DNA of 64,000 nucleotides. Origin: Gemmatimonadota bacterium (GTDB taxonomy: Bacteria; Gemmatimonadota; Gemmatimonadetes; Longimicrobiales; Gaopeijiaceae). Location of the stretch: positions 1 through 64,000 of the forward strand of contig SKKN01000004.1 of assembly GCA_007121455.1 (NCBI GenBank), in the 5' to 3' direction. Under the pieces are notes generated by a model that was given only the letters and a program-made list of their open reading frames with translations, did no database searches and was not told the DNA's origin. Of this stretch, positions 39,927 through 47,212 are shown in pieces (the first letter of the stretch is position 1; every line of letters starts with the position of its first letter). Position numbers and translations under genes: made by a program.

Positions 39927-40217
39927 TTACATCCGGATGACCGTGCCGTCCACCCGCAGCCGATTCCACCGCCAGAGACCGTCGACGCCGATCACGAGCG
40001 GCTCCGAACCGTTCGCCATCTCGGGCTCGAGATAGACAGTGATGCCGTCGGAGTTGATCGATCGGTGATCGGAAGGGCCGACCGGCGGACCCGGATGAGC
40101 AACCGGCACGAAGGCGGTACCGCCGCAACACCCATGACGAGGCGAGCCGCGGAGGGTCACCGCGCCTCCATGCCGCGCGAGGTACTCCCTCGCCTCCGGC
40201 TCCACACGGATCTCCAT
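39927..40217 (-). CDS. Small CC-motif protein (CC/Se motif family-like)
   Basis: 96 residues. The centre has RHGCCGGTAFVPVAHPGPP with Cys30-Cys31, followed by a beta-rich domain (SDGITVYLEPEMANGSEPLVIGVDGLWRWNRLRVDG). I recall a family named for a vicinal CC, or Cys-selenocysteine, motif that lies beside arsenic genes; this protein fits by motif and by neighbourhood, but its function is unknown. Vicinal cysteines can bind As(III). AGGAGG lies nine bases before the ATG. It lies between ACR3 (39 bases) and the universal stress protein (42 bases) on one strand. Confidence 0.68.
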   Translation of the reverse strand: MEIRVEPEAREYLARHGGAVTLRGSPRHGCCGGTAFVPVAHPGPPVGPSDHRSINSDGITVYLEPEMANGSEPLVIGVDGLWRWNRLRVDGTVIRM

Positions 40218-40256
40218 CGCTCGTTTCCTCCTGTCTCGATCCCCGGTGACCGGCGG

Positions 40257-41357
40257 CTATCCGGCCACGGGGTCGGAAGCGGGGAAGTGCCCCCGCGTTC
40301 GATTGGCGAAGCGCACCAGCATCAGCATCAGAGGCACCTCCACCAGAACGCCGACCACCGTGGCCAGGGCCGCCCCGGACTGGAGCCCGAAGAGGACGAT
40401 CGCCGCGGCGACCGCCAACTCGAAGAAGTTGCTCGCCCCGATGAGGGCAGCAGGTGCCGCCACGCTGTGCTGCACCCGCCAGAGCCTCGCCCACCCGTAC
40501 GCAATGGCGAAGATGAAGATGGTCTGAATGACGAGCGGCACCGCGATCAGCGCGATGTGCAGTGGGTTCGCGAGGATCGTCTCTCCCTGGAAGGAGAAGA
40601 GGAGGACGAGGGTGAGCAACAGCCCCGCCATGGTGACCGGCCCCAGCGCCTTGAGGAAGACCGTCTCGAACCACTCCACTCCCTTCGTCCGGATCAGCCA
40701 GACCCGGGAGATGTAGCCGGCGACCAGTGGGATCACGATGTACAGGACCACCGAGAGCAGCACCGTGTCGTAGGGTACGGTGATGTCGCTGAGCCCCAGA
40801 AGGAGCAGGACGATCGGTGCGAAGGCGAAGAGCATGATGAGGTCGTTGATCGCCACCTGCACCAGCGTGTACGCCGGGTCCCCTCGCGTCAGGTAGCTCC
40901 ACACGAACACCATCGCGGTGCAGGGAGCCGCGCCCAGCAGAATCGCGCCGGCCACGTACTCCCGCGCGAGCCCCGCCTCGATCAGCGGTGCAAAAAGGAC
41001 CTGGAGGAAAAGCCAGGCAAATACGAACATGGTGAACGGCTTGATCAGCCAGTTCACCACGAGGGTGATGGTGATGCCCTTCGGCTGTCGGCGCACACCG
41101 ACGATACTGGCGAAGTCCACCTGCACCATCATCGGGTAGATCATGAGCCAGATCAGGATCGCGACGGGAATGTTCACCTGCGCATAGGTGAACCGGGCGA
41201 GCACGTCCGGCACGGCCGGAAGAAGCTGACCGAGTGCCACACCGCCGATCATGCAAAGCGCCACCCAGATGGTCAGGTACCGCCCGAAGAACCCGAGGTC
41301 GTGCGTGGTCGCCTCATGCACCTCCGGTTCTTGCACGGGGCTCTCACGCCTCACCAT
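40257..41357 (-). CDS. acr3: ACR3-type arsenite efflux permease
   Basis: 366 residues, about ten membrane helices. It exports As(OH)3 or Sb(OH)3 using the membrane potential. ACR3 motifs are VNIPVAILIWLMIYPMMVQVDF, the conserved cysteine in LLGAAPCTAMVFVWSYLTRGDPAYTLVQVAINDLIML and the essential glutamate in LIGASNFFELAVAAAIVLFG. ACR3, not ArsB, is confirmed by these and by the ten-helix layout. The ATG is two bases after the phosphoesterase stop, so the two are coupled. Confidence 0.96.
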   Translation of the reverse strand: MVRRESPVQEPEVHEATTHDLGFFGRYLTIWVALCMIGGVALGQLLPAVPDVLARFTYAQVNIPVAILIWLMIYPMMVQVDFASIVGVRRQPKGITITLVVNWLIKPFTMFVFAWLFLQVLFAPLIEAGLAREYVAGAILLGAAPCTAMVFVWSYLTRGDPAYTLVQVAINDLIMLFAFAPIVLLLLGLSDITVPYDTVLLSVVLYIVIPLVAGYISRVWLIRTKGVEWFETVFLKALGPVTMAGLLLTLVLLFSFQGETILANPLHIALIAVPLVIQTIFIFAIAYGWARLWRVQHSVAAPAALIGASNFFELAVAAAIVLFGLQSGAALATVVGVLVEVPLMLMLVRFANRTRGHFPASDPVAG

Positions 41358-41359
41358 CG

Positions 41360-42139
41360 TCAGCCGGCGTCCCCGGAGGCGGCAGGCGGAAGAGGAACCC
41401 CGCCCGTCCGGAGATGCTCGGCGAAGTCGTCCGGGAGGTCGCTCTTCCGGATCGCCTCCACGGCCGTGTCCAGATCGTACGAAACCCGCACGAACTCCAC
41501 GGCCGGCTCGCCCTCTCCCACATCGACCAGGGCATAGCCGGCTCGCCAGTCGCCGTCCTTGGGGCGCCCAACCGAACCGGTGTTCACGAACCGCACCCCG
41601 TCCACGGTCCGCTGCCAGGGTCTGTGGGTGTGCCCGAAGGCGATGACGTCACCCGCCTTCGCTCCCGCTGCGTCCGCCATCCGCGAGCAGAAGCGGTCGT
41701 CCCGGTCCTCGGTCCAGTACACGGTATTCAGGACCGGATTGCCATGGACGAGGATGAGCCTCGGGCCCGAGGCGTGCCCCCCCAGGGGCCGAAGGTCCAG
41801 GCGGAAGGGAAGAGCCCCGAGCCACCGCTTCGTCTCCCGCGAGACGTTCCGCCCCGTCCACGCGTAGCTCAGGTGGCTCAACTCCTCCTGCCGTGGATCC
41901 TCGTACCGGCATCCACAGTGAGCGTACTCCGTGGCCACCGTCGAATCGTAATTGCCGGCGACTCCCGAAATTCCACGGTCCCGTATGAGAGCCACCACTT
42001 CCTCGGGCCACGGAGCGTAGCCGACCAGGTCACCGAGGTGAAACCGCGCATCCACGTCCGTGCGCGAATCGACGTCGTCCAGCACTGCTTCGAGCGCAGG
42101 CAGGTTCGCATGCACGTCGCTGATCAGGGCATACCTCAT
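41360..42139 (-). CDS. Metallophosphoesterase (calcineurin-like)
   Basis: 259 residues, cytoplasmic. Metal-binding motifs are DVHAN (residues 8-12), GDLVGYAPWP, GNYDS, HGNP and GHTHRP, a complete dinuclear phosphoesterase set. It resembles YfcE/DUF-type phosphodiesterases. It is the first gene of the unit with ACR3, two bases apart, which is unusual because the family is not a standard ars gene; its substrate is unknown. The ATG at 42139 follows GAAAAAGGAAAAGGCGTC. An ArsR-like operator lies 55 bases upstream. Confidence 0.88.
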   Translation of the reverse strand: MRYALISDVHANLPALEAVLDDVDSRTDVDARFHLGDLVGYAPWPEEVVALIRDRGISGVAGNYDSTVATEYAHCGCRYEDPRQEELSHLSYAWTGRNVSRETKRWLGALPFRLDLRPLGGHASGPRLILVHGNPVLNTVYWTEDRDDRFCSRMADAAGAKAGDVIAFGHTHRPWQRTVDGVRFVNTGSVGRPKDGDWRAGYALVDVGEGEPAVEFVRVSYDLDTAVEAIRKSDLPDDFAEHLRTGGVPLPPAASGDAG

Positions 42140-42193
42140 GACGCCTTTTCCTTTTTCGCGAGGCCGAAGGAAGGGGGTCGAAGCCGCCAACCC

Positions 42194-42209
42194 ATCAATT
42201 TCGACTGAT
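42194..42209 (-). promoter_or_regulatory. ArsR-type operator upstream of the phosphoesterase-ACR3 unit
   Basis: ATCAATTTCGACTGAT has the 16-base form ATCAA-N6-(T/C)TGAT seen in front of arsR, with one mismatch in the arm symmetry. It lies between the arsR stop and the phosphoesterase start (42139), where an operon promoter under ArsR control would be expected. Confidence 0.6.
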
Positions 42210-42232
42210 GTCTTCGAGAAAAAAAACGACCC

Positions 42233-42556
42233 TCATTCGCACATCCGGGAGCCGGGAGGTGTCTCCTCCGTAGAGCGCATCTCCCTCAGCAATGCCTCGA
42301 TCTCGGCGAGGGCTCCGCGCTCCAGGCGGTAGTAGACCCACCGCCCATCCCGCCGATCCGTCACGAGGCCGGCGTCCTTCAGCGTCCGCAGATGGAAGGA
42401 AAGGAGGGACTGCCCCGCCTCGAGCTCGTCCTGGAGATCACAGACGCAGCGCTCCCCGCCCGCTAGCGTACGCAGGATGCGGAGCCGCCTCTCGTCCGCG
42501 ACCGCCTTCAGGCGCGGGAGAAGCTCCTGGTCCGTGGGTGCTGTCCGTAGACTCAT
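42233..42556 (-). CDS. arsR: ArsR family metalloregulator
   Basis: 107 residues, winged helix. LKAVADERRLRILRTLAGGERCVCDLQDELEAGQSLLSFHLRTLKDAGLVTDRRDGRWVYYRL is a typical ArsR. The As(III) site is C37-V-C39 in ERCVCDL, the ELCVCDL motif of ArsR; a third cysteine lies at the C-terminus (SRMCE). Without arsenite it should bind its operator and repress; arsenite releases it. The ATG at 42556 follows AAGGTGG and is preferred over an in-frame GTG at 42565. Divergent from an amino-acid permease. Confidence 0.95.
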   Translation of the reverse strand: MSLRTAPTDQELLPRLKAVADERRLRILRTLAGGERCVCDLQDELEAGQSLLSFHLRTLKDAGLVTDRRDGRWVYYRLERGALAEIEALLREMRSTEETPPGSRMCE

Positions 42557-42570
42557 GACCACCACCTTGC

Positions 42571-42586
42571 ATCAACATGGGTTGAT
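42571..42586. promoter_or_regulatory. ArsR-type operator in front of arsR
   Basis: ATCAACATGGGTTGAT is a perfect inverted repeat (6-bp arms, 4-bp centre), 15 bases upstream of the arsR ATG, and has the ATCAA-N6-TTGAT form typical of ArsR/SmtB operators. It lies 92 bases before the permease ATG on the other strand, so it could control both directions. Confidence 0.7.
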
Positions 42587-42677
42587 GAGTCAAGATGCGG
42601 CCGGACCCGAGGTTCGTGCATCGGCCGGGATGGGCGCACCGGGGGTCCTGATCTCTCTCGTCGTGCACGGAGAAGCC

Positions 42678-43985
42678 ATGGATCCCCAGCGGAAGGAGGG
42701 AAGGCTCGAGCGGGAGGTCGGTCTTGCCGGAGCGGTCCTCCTGGGCCTCGGGTCGATGGTGGGGACCGGAGTCTTCGTGAGCATCGGAATTGCGGCCGGA
42801 GTCGCGGGCCCCTCACTTCTCGCCGCCACTCTCCTCGCCGCGGCCGTCGCGGCGGCGAATGGACTCTCGAGCGCTCAACTCGCCGCGACCCACCCCGTGA
42901 GCGGCGGGACCTACGAGTACGGGTACCTGGAGTTGTCGCCGGCCTGGGGGTTCTCGGCCGGGTGGATGTTCCTCCTGGCCAAGAGCGCCTCCGCGGCGAC
43001 GGCCGCCCTCGGCCTTTCAGGCTACCTCTTCGGGCTTCTGGGAGTGGACCTCGACCCACTCCAGGTCGGCATGGCCGTAGCGGGCACGCTCCTGATCACC
43101 GCCTTCGTTGCGGGAGGGATCCGGCGCTCCAACACGGGAAATGCGGTCGTGGTGGGATTGACGCTGCTCGCGCTCGTGGCCCTCGTCGTCGCGGCGGTCC
43201 CGAGGATCGCGTCCGAAGGGATGCAGCGCTTCACACCCTTCGTTCCCGGCGGCGAAACATGGACCGCGGGCCTGGAGCCGGTCTTCCACGGCGCAGCCCT
43301 GATGTTCGTGGCCTTCACCGGGTACGGGCGGATCGCCACCCTGGGAGAGGAGGTCAGGGAGCCCCGCCGCGTGATCCCCCGCGCGGTGATCCTGACGATG
43401 GGCATCGTGACGCTCCTCTATCTCGGCGTCGCCTCGGCCGGCGTCGGGGTACTCGGCGCCGAGGCGTTCGGCCGCGCCGCCGAGGAGACCGCGGCTCCCC
43501 TCGAGGCCGTGGCCGCCGCCCTGGGGCTGCCGGCCCTGCAGGTGGCGCTGGCCATCGCGGCGGTCACGGCGATGGCCGGCGTGCTCCTGAACCTCGTCCT
43601 TGGCCTTTCCCGGGTCCTGCTCGCCATGGCGAGACGGGGAGATGCCCCCGGCTTCCTCCGACGGGTCGACGAGGAGCGGGGGAGCCCCGTCGCGTCGGTC
43701 TGGGCGTGCGGGCTCGGGATCGCGGCGATCGCACTCCTGGGAGACGTCCGTCTCACCTGGTCGTTCAGCGCATTCACGGTGCTCATCTACTACGGCATCA
43801 CGAATCTCGCGGCACTGCGCCTCTCCGGAGCCGAGCGGCTCTTTCCACGCTGGATTCCGGTGGCGGGATTGATCGGGTGTCTCGGGCTGGCATTCTGGGT
43901 CGAGCCCGTGGTCTGGCTCACCGGCCTCGGACTCCTCGCGCTCGGGCTGGCGGGACACGCCCTGGGGCGCCGGAGGACCGCATGA
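42678..43985 (+). CDS. APC superfamily amino-acid permease
   Basis: 435 residues, about 12 membrane helices. The first helix motif is GLAGAVLLGLGSMVGTGVFVSIGIAAGVAGP, the APC signature GSMVGTGVF; further blocks are THPVSGGTYEYGYLEL, FVAFTGYGRIATLGEEVREPRRVIPRAVI and LNLVLGLSRVLLAMARRGDAPGFLRRVDEERGSPVASV. It should co-transport an amino acid or amine with protons; the substrate cannot be told. The frame is open upstream, but the ATG at 42678 after CACGGAGAAGCC sits just before the family core. It shares its upstream region, including the ArsR-type operator, with arsR. Confidence 0.92.
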   Translation: MDPQRKEGRLEREVGLAGAVLLGLGSMVGTGVFVSIGIAAGVAGPSLLAATLLAAAVAAANGLSSAQLAATHPVSGGTYEYGYLELSPAWGFSAGWMFLLAKSASAATAALGLSGYLFGLLGVDLDPLQVGMAVAGTLLITAFVAGGIRRSNTGNAVVVGLTLLALVALVVAAVPRIASEGMQRFTPFVPGGETWTAGLEPVFHGAALMFVAFTGYGRIATLGEEVREPRRVIPRAVILTMGIVTLLYLGVASAGVGVLGAEAFGRAAEETAAPLEAVAAALGLPALQVALAIAAVTAMAGVLLNLVLGLSRVLLAMARRGDAPGFLRRVDEERGSPVASVWACGLGIAAIALLGDVRLTWSFSAFTVLIYYGITNLAALRLSGAERLFPRWIPVAGLIGCLGLAFWVEPVVWLTGLGLLALGLAGHALGRRRTA

Positions 43986-44013
43986 GACCTTCCGGAACGG
44001 GTCCGTACGGTCG

Positions 44014-44034
44014 GGAGGTCGACGCGAGACCTCC
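44014..44034. terminator. Hairpin between convergent permease and FMN reductase genes
   Basis: GGAGGTC and GACCTCC form a 7-bp stem with a seven-base loop, in the 55-base gap between the two convergent stops. No T-tract follows, so it is terminator-like only. Confidence 0.45.
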
Positions 44035-44040
44035 GCCGTC

Positions 44041-44613
44041 CTACGTCGCGTGCCGGCGCACGAGCTCCCCCAACTCCTCCAGGAGCCGCCGCACGAACCC
44101 GCGTGTGGCATCGTGCGTGAGCCGCCTGTCCTCATCGAACCGCTCCTTCGCCTTCGCGACGAGCACCTCGGGCTGTAATACCATCGGGCACCGGTTGTAG
44201 ACGAGGGCCTGCCGGAGCTGCGCCTGGGCACGGGCGGTCCCCCACATCCCGGGGGTGGCGCCCATGATCGCCACCGGCTTGCCGAGAATCGTAGCCTTTC
44301 CGGGAGGACGGGAGGCCCAATCGATCGCATTCTTCAGGACACCGGGGACGCCGTGTTGGTACTCGGGGGTCGAAATGAGGAGCCCATCGGCCCGTTCGAT
44401 CGCTTCGTGGAATGCCTCCACCCGCTCCGGGAACCCCTTCGCCTCCACGTCGCCGTCGAAGAGCGGAATCCCCTCGAGCCCGAAGATCTCGACCTCCATC
44501 CCGTCCGGCGCCGCTTCCGCGGCCGCGCGGACGAGCGCCCGATTGTACGACGCTTTCCGCAAGCTTCCGGCGAACGCGAGAATTCGAATGTCACCGCTCC
44601 CCGTCCCGTTCAT
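44041..44613 (-). CDS. NADPH-dependent FMN reductase (flavodoxin-like fold)
   Basis: 190 residues. IRILAFAGSLRKASYNRALVRAAAE (FMN phosphate loop), IPLFDGDVE, ISTPEYQHGVPGVLKNAIDWASRP (flavin-ring loop) and VAIMGATPGMWGTARAQAQLRQ are the NADPH-FMN-reductase/azoreductase signature. It reduces FMN or quinones with NADPH. ArsH belongs to the same superfamily but is longer and has different ends, so I do not call it ArsH, although it is next to arsenic genes. GGAGGGAGGGAGAG precedes the ATG. Confidence 0.92.
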   Translation of the reverse strand: MNGTGSGDIRILAFAGSLRKASYNRALVRAAAEAAPDGMEVEIFGLEGIPLFDGDVEAKGFPERVEAFHEAIERADGLLISTPEYQHGVPGVLKNAIDWASRPPGKATILGKPVAIMGATPGMWGTARAQAQLRQALVYNRCPMVLQPEVLVAKAKERFDEDRRLTHDATRGFVRRLLEELGELVRRHAT

Positions 44614-44665
44614 CTCTCCCTCCCTCCTCTGTGTCCCGACCGTGCTTTTCCTCCTCACCCGGTAA

Positions 44666-44681
44666 GGCAAGGAACATACCC
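44666..44681 (-). promoter_or_regulatory. Sigma-54-like element upstream of the FMN reductase
   Basis: On the minus strand GGGTATGTTCCTTGCC has GG-N10-GC, TATG in the -24 half and a perfect TTGC, with two differences from TGGCAYG. The ATG at 44613 is 53 bases downstream. Confidence 0.4.
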
Positions 44682-44753
44682 ACCCGAAGTCGGCGGAGTG
44701 GGAGGACAGGCTGCTGGAGCCCCGCGAGGATGCCGCCCCGGAGGCGGCGCCGC

Positions 44754-45062
44754 CTACAGCTCGTCCGGCCGAATCGGGTTCGTCGCATAGCGTCCGGCGA
44801 CCGTCGCCCACTCCCGCACGCGCCACTCGGCAACCAGGCCGTTGATCACGTACGGGTCCTCCCGGGCAAACTTCCTGGCGACCTCGGGTGAGGATCCCTC
44901 GAAGACCAGGAGCGCGCCGTCGACCGGGTCCACGAGCGCTCCCGCCAACACGAGCTCCCCACGTTCGTGAGCCGCCCAGGCATGCTTCAGATGCTCCGCG
45001 CGGTAGTCGGGGCGTTTTTCCAGATATTCGGGCGCCGCGTCGTAAAAGAGCAGATAGTGCAT
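44754..45062 (-). CDS. YciI/YCII-related domain protein
   Basis: 102 residues. The ferredoxin-like alpha/beta fold of YciI: MHYLLFYDAAPEYLEKRPDYRAEHLKHAWAA (the histidine and aspartate of the presumed active site), GELVLAGALVDPVDGALLVFEGSSPEVARKFAREDPYVINGLVAEWRVREWATV. YciI-type proteins are small enzymes or sensors, some acting as hydrolases or dehydrochlorinases. ATG start 45062. It is 140 bases upstream of the FMN reductase and 30 bases after the carbonic anhydrase on one strand, so they may be one unit. Confidence 0.92.
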   Translation of the reverse strand: MHYLLFYDAAPEYLEKRPDYRAEHLKHAWAAHERGELVLAGALVDPVDGALLVFEGSSPEVARKFAREDPYVINGLVAEWRVREWATVAGRYATNPIRPDEL

Positions 45063-45092
45063 TCATCCCTCCCGATCACGTCGACGTACGGC

Positions 45093-45770
45093 TCAACTCT
45101 CCGGCAGGAGCCCTTCCGCTCGCCATTCCTCCTCGGGCAAGGGGAGCGGCTCCAGAAAGCCGGTCTCCACGCGAAACATCCAGCCGTGGAGGTGGAGCGG
45201 AGGTCCGTCTCCGTCGAGGCGCCTTCGCACGGCTGCATTGCCGAGAGCATTCCGAAGCTGCGCGACCACGTTGCGCTCGGCCAGCCGGTCGGCCCGCTCC
45301 TCCTCCTCCGCGATCGCATCAAGCTCGGCACGGTGCTTCTCGGCGAGGTGGCGGAGGGGTTGGATCCAATGGCCGACTGCTCCCTGGCTCAAGCCCTGGA
45401 GTCCCGCGTGGATCCCGCCACAGCGTGTATGCCCGCTCACCACGATATGCCGCACCTCGAGGACCGACATCGCAAACTCCAGCACGGCTTCCGAAGCCGG
45501 ATCTCCGGGAGGGAGCAGGTTCGCGATGTTCCGGTGGATGAAGAGCTCTCCCGGGTGGGTTCGCGTGAGGAGGTCCAGCGGTTTTCGAGAGTCACAGCAG
45601 CCCACCAACAGAAAAGGCGGCTTCTGCCCGCGGATCAGCCGCCGAAACGCATCGGCGTCCTCGAGCAGCCTCCCTTCCACGAATGCGCGGTTTCCCATGA
45701 GCAGACGCTCCACCTCCGCGGCTCCCTCCCCGCGGCCGACGGAGAACGTCTGAGCTTCGGCTTCGGGCAT
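45093..45770 (-). CDS. Beta-carbonic anhydrase
   Basis: 225 residues, normal for the class. Zinc ligands Cys58, His114 and Cys117 lie in GCCDSRKP and VVSGHTRCGGIHAGL; the Asp60-Arg62 dyad is intact. It interconverts CO2 and bicarbonate. The protein is cytoplasmic. Other conserved blocks are ELFIHRNIANLLPPGDPASEAVLEFA and LHLHGWMFRVETGFL. ATG start at 45770. Same strand as YciI and FMN reductase genes. Confidence 0.95.
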   Translation of the reverse strand: MPEAEAQTFSVGRGEGAAEVERLLMGNRAFVEGRLLEDADAFRRLIRGQKPPFLLVGCCDSRKPLDLLTRTHPGELFIHRNIANLLPPGDPASEAVLEFAMSVLEVRHIVVSGHTRCGGIHAGLQGLSQGAVGHWIQPLRHLAEKHRAELDAIAEEEERADRLAERNVVAQLRNALGNAAVRRRLDGDGPPLHLHGWMFRVETGFLEPLPLPEEEWRAEGLLPES

Positions 45771-45898
45771 GTCTTTTTCTTCCTCCTGCGTTGTCGGTCG
45801 TGGAGAGGCGTCCGGCGCGGATGACGCACCGCTTCAGTAGACCAGAGGCCCCTCATCCGGAGGACAATCTGTGAAGAAGGGCGGTCCGGGGCACCCCG

Positions 45899-46771
45899 TC
45901 ACTCCACGCACGACGCGGCCTGGACGCCCGAATCCGCAAACCCGTGCTCGGTGACGACCTGGAACGAGCCATCCCGGGTGGCGGAAATGGAGACCGTTCC
46001 CTCGTCGGCGGTGAGCAGCACGGCCGCTCCCACCGCCTCGTACCTTTCGAGAGCCTCGACGTGCGGATGCCCGTACGGGTTGTTCCGACCGGCACTCACG
46101 ACCACCAGCCGGGGGCATACCCGCTCCAGCACCGCTCCCACGTCCCCATTCCTCGAGCCGTGGTGAGAGGCCTTGAGCACTCCTACTGGACCGAAGTCGT
46201 CCGCCGCGGTCTCGAGCCAGTGGCGCCAGAGCCGTCTCTCGGCATCGCCTGCGAGAAGGGCGCGGAACTCACCGAACCGGACCACCACGCCCACGGAGTT
46301 GTCGTTGTGTCCCCACGTCGGCTCGCCCGGGGGAGAAAGGATGTCGAGCGCGGCATCCCCGACTTCGATCGTGCGCCGCTCGGGCTCGAGGAGAGGGATG
46401 TCGAGGTCGCGGAGGGTCTCGAGAAGCCTCCGGTAGGTGCGCGTGGTGTGCGCGACCCCGTTGTCCATGAAAAACCGAACCGGAATCTCCTCGAGCACTG
46501 CGACCGCACCGCCGATGTGGTCCGCGTGATTGTGCGAGGCGATGAAGAGCTCGATCGTGTCCACCTGCAGGCGAAGCAGGTGCTCCAGAACCGCATCGTC
46601 CCGGCCCGCATCGATGAGGACCCTCTGGCCCGTCGGGACTTCGATGAGCACCGCGTCGCCCTGTCCGACATCGAGGAAGCGGAGCTGGAGGATATCCCCC
46701 GGTTCCTGGGCAGACAGCGCCGTCGGTAGAAGGAGGGCGACCAGGGCCGCGCGAAGAAGAAACCGGCGCAC
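45899..46771 (-). CDS. ComEC-like metallo-beta-lactamase-fold hydrolase (secreted)
   Basis: 290 residues from a GTG. The N-terminal stretch MRRFLLRAALVALLLPTALSAQ is a signal peptide. The MBL domain starts LQLRFLDVGQGDAVLIEVPTGQRVLIDAG and holds the metal motif H80-x-H82-x-D84-H85 (SHNHADHIGG), then WGHNDNSVGVVVRFGEFRALLAGDAE, VLKASHHGSRNGD and PYGHPH. These match the DNA-degrading domain at the end of ComEC/Rec2 in competence, here alone. It follows a DUF3006 gene by eight bases. No clear ribosome site precedes the GTG; coupling to DUF3006 may drive translation. Confidence 0.88.
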   Translation of the reverse strand: MRRFLLRAALVALLLPTALSAQEPGDILQLRFLDVGQGDAVLIEVPTGQRVLIDAGRDDAVLEHLLRLQVDTIELFIASHNHADHIGGAVAVLEEIPVRFFMDNGVAHTTRTYRRLLETLRDLDIPLLEPERRTIEVGDAALDILSPPGEPTWGHNDNSVGVVVRFGEFRALLAGDAERRLWRHWLETAADDFGPVGVLKASHHGSRNGDVGAVLERVCPRLVVVSAGRNNPYGHPHVEALERYEAVGAAVLLTADEGTVSISATRDGSFQVVTEHGFADSGVQAASCVE

Positions 46772-46779
46772 GGAGGAGG

Positions 46780-47043
46780 TTATAGCGACATCGGGCCGGA
46801 GGGCCCGCGCCGAAGGGACGAGCGGAGGTCCTCGGCCTCCTTTCGGAGGCGCTCCGTCGCATCGACGTCGACCCTGTACCGAGCCGCCCCGTCGTCCCGC
46901 ACCTCCCGCAACGCGTCGCCCTCCTTCGCGTCTGGCCCCAGAGCCGCACGCGGCACGGTCCGTTCCTCCCCGCTCTCCGCGAGCAGGATGGCACGGCCGT
47001 GGTCCTCGAATCGGTCGAGAACCCAAAGCGTCGGTGTCGTCAT
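46780..47043 (-). CDS. DUF3006 domain protein
   Basis: 87 residues. TLWVLDRFEDHGRAILLAESGEERTVPRAALGPDAKEGDALREV, followed by a helical tail (ATERLRKEAEDLRSSLRR), is the DUF3006 pattern. Such proteins are typically encoded just before ComEC-like MBL genes in Firmicutes and others. The stop is eight bases before the MBL GTG, indicating one operon. AGGAGCCTCG precedes the ATG. The function is unknown. Confidence 0.87.
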   Translation of the reverse strand: MTTPTLWVLDRFEDHGRAILLAESGEERTVPRAALGPDAKEGDALREVRDDGAARYRVDVDATERLRKEAEDLRSSLRRGPSGPMSL

Positions 47044-47212
47044 CGAGGCTCCTGTGCGTCTTCCGGCGCTCTCTCGGCCCGCCGTGTCGCGGCATGGGCC
47101 GGGGGACCGAACCCCCGATGCTCCCGATCGTGGCCCACGAGGGATCCCCTATTCTTCTCGAGTATACTGTCAGGGGTGGGTCGCTGCCGAGGCATACCGA
47201 AGGAGGCCGGAG

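Noticed and set aside
39570-41537. 655-codon plus-strand frame across the ars operon
   Set aside because: Repetitive His/Arg/Asp/Glu composition typical of the reverse frame of membrane-protein genes; crosses several genes.
42233-42565. GTG at 42565 as the arsR start
   Set aside because: The ATG at 42556 has the better placed ribosome site (AAGGTGG); using the GTG would place that site inside the gene.
44041-44613. Calling the FMN reductase ArsH
   Set aside because: It is shorter than ArsH and lacks its ends; location near arsenic genes alone is not enough.
47163-47168. TATACT as a -10 box before the SDR at 47213
   Set aside because: No matching -35 box at 16-18 bases upstream.
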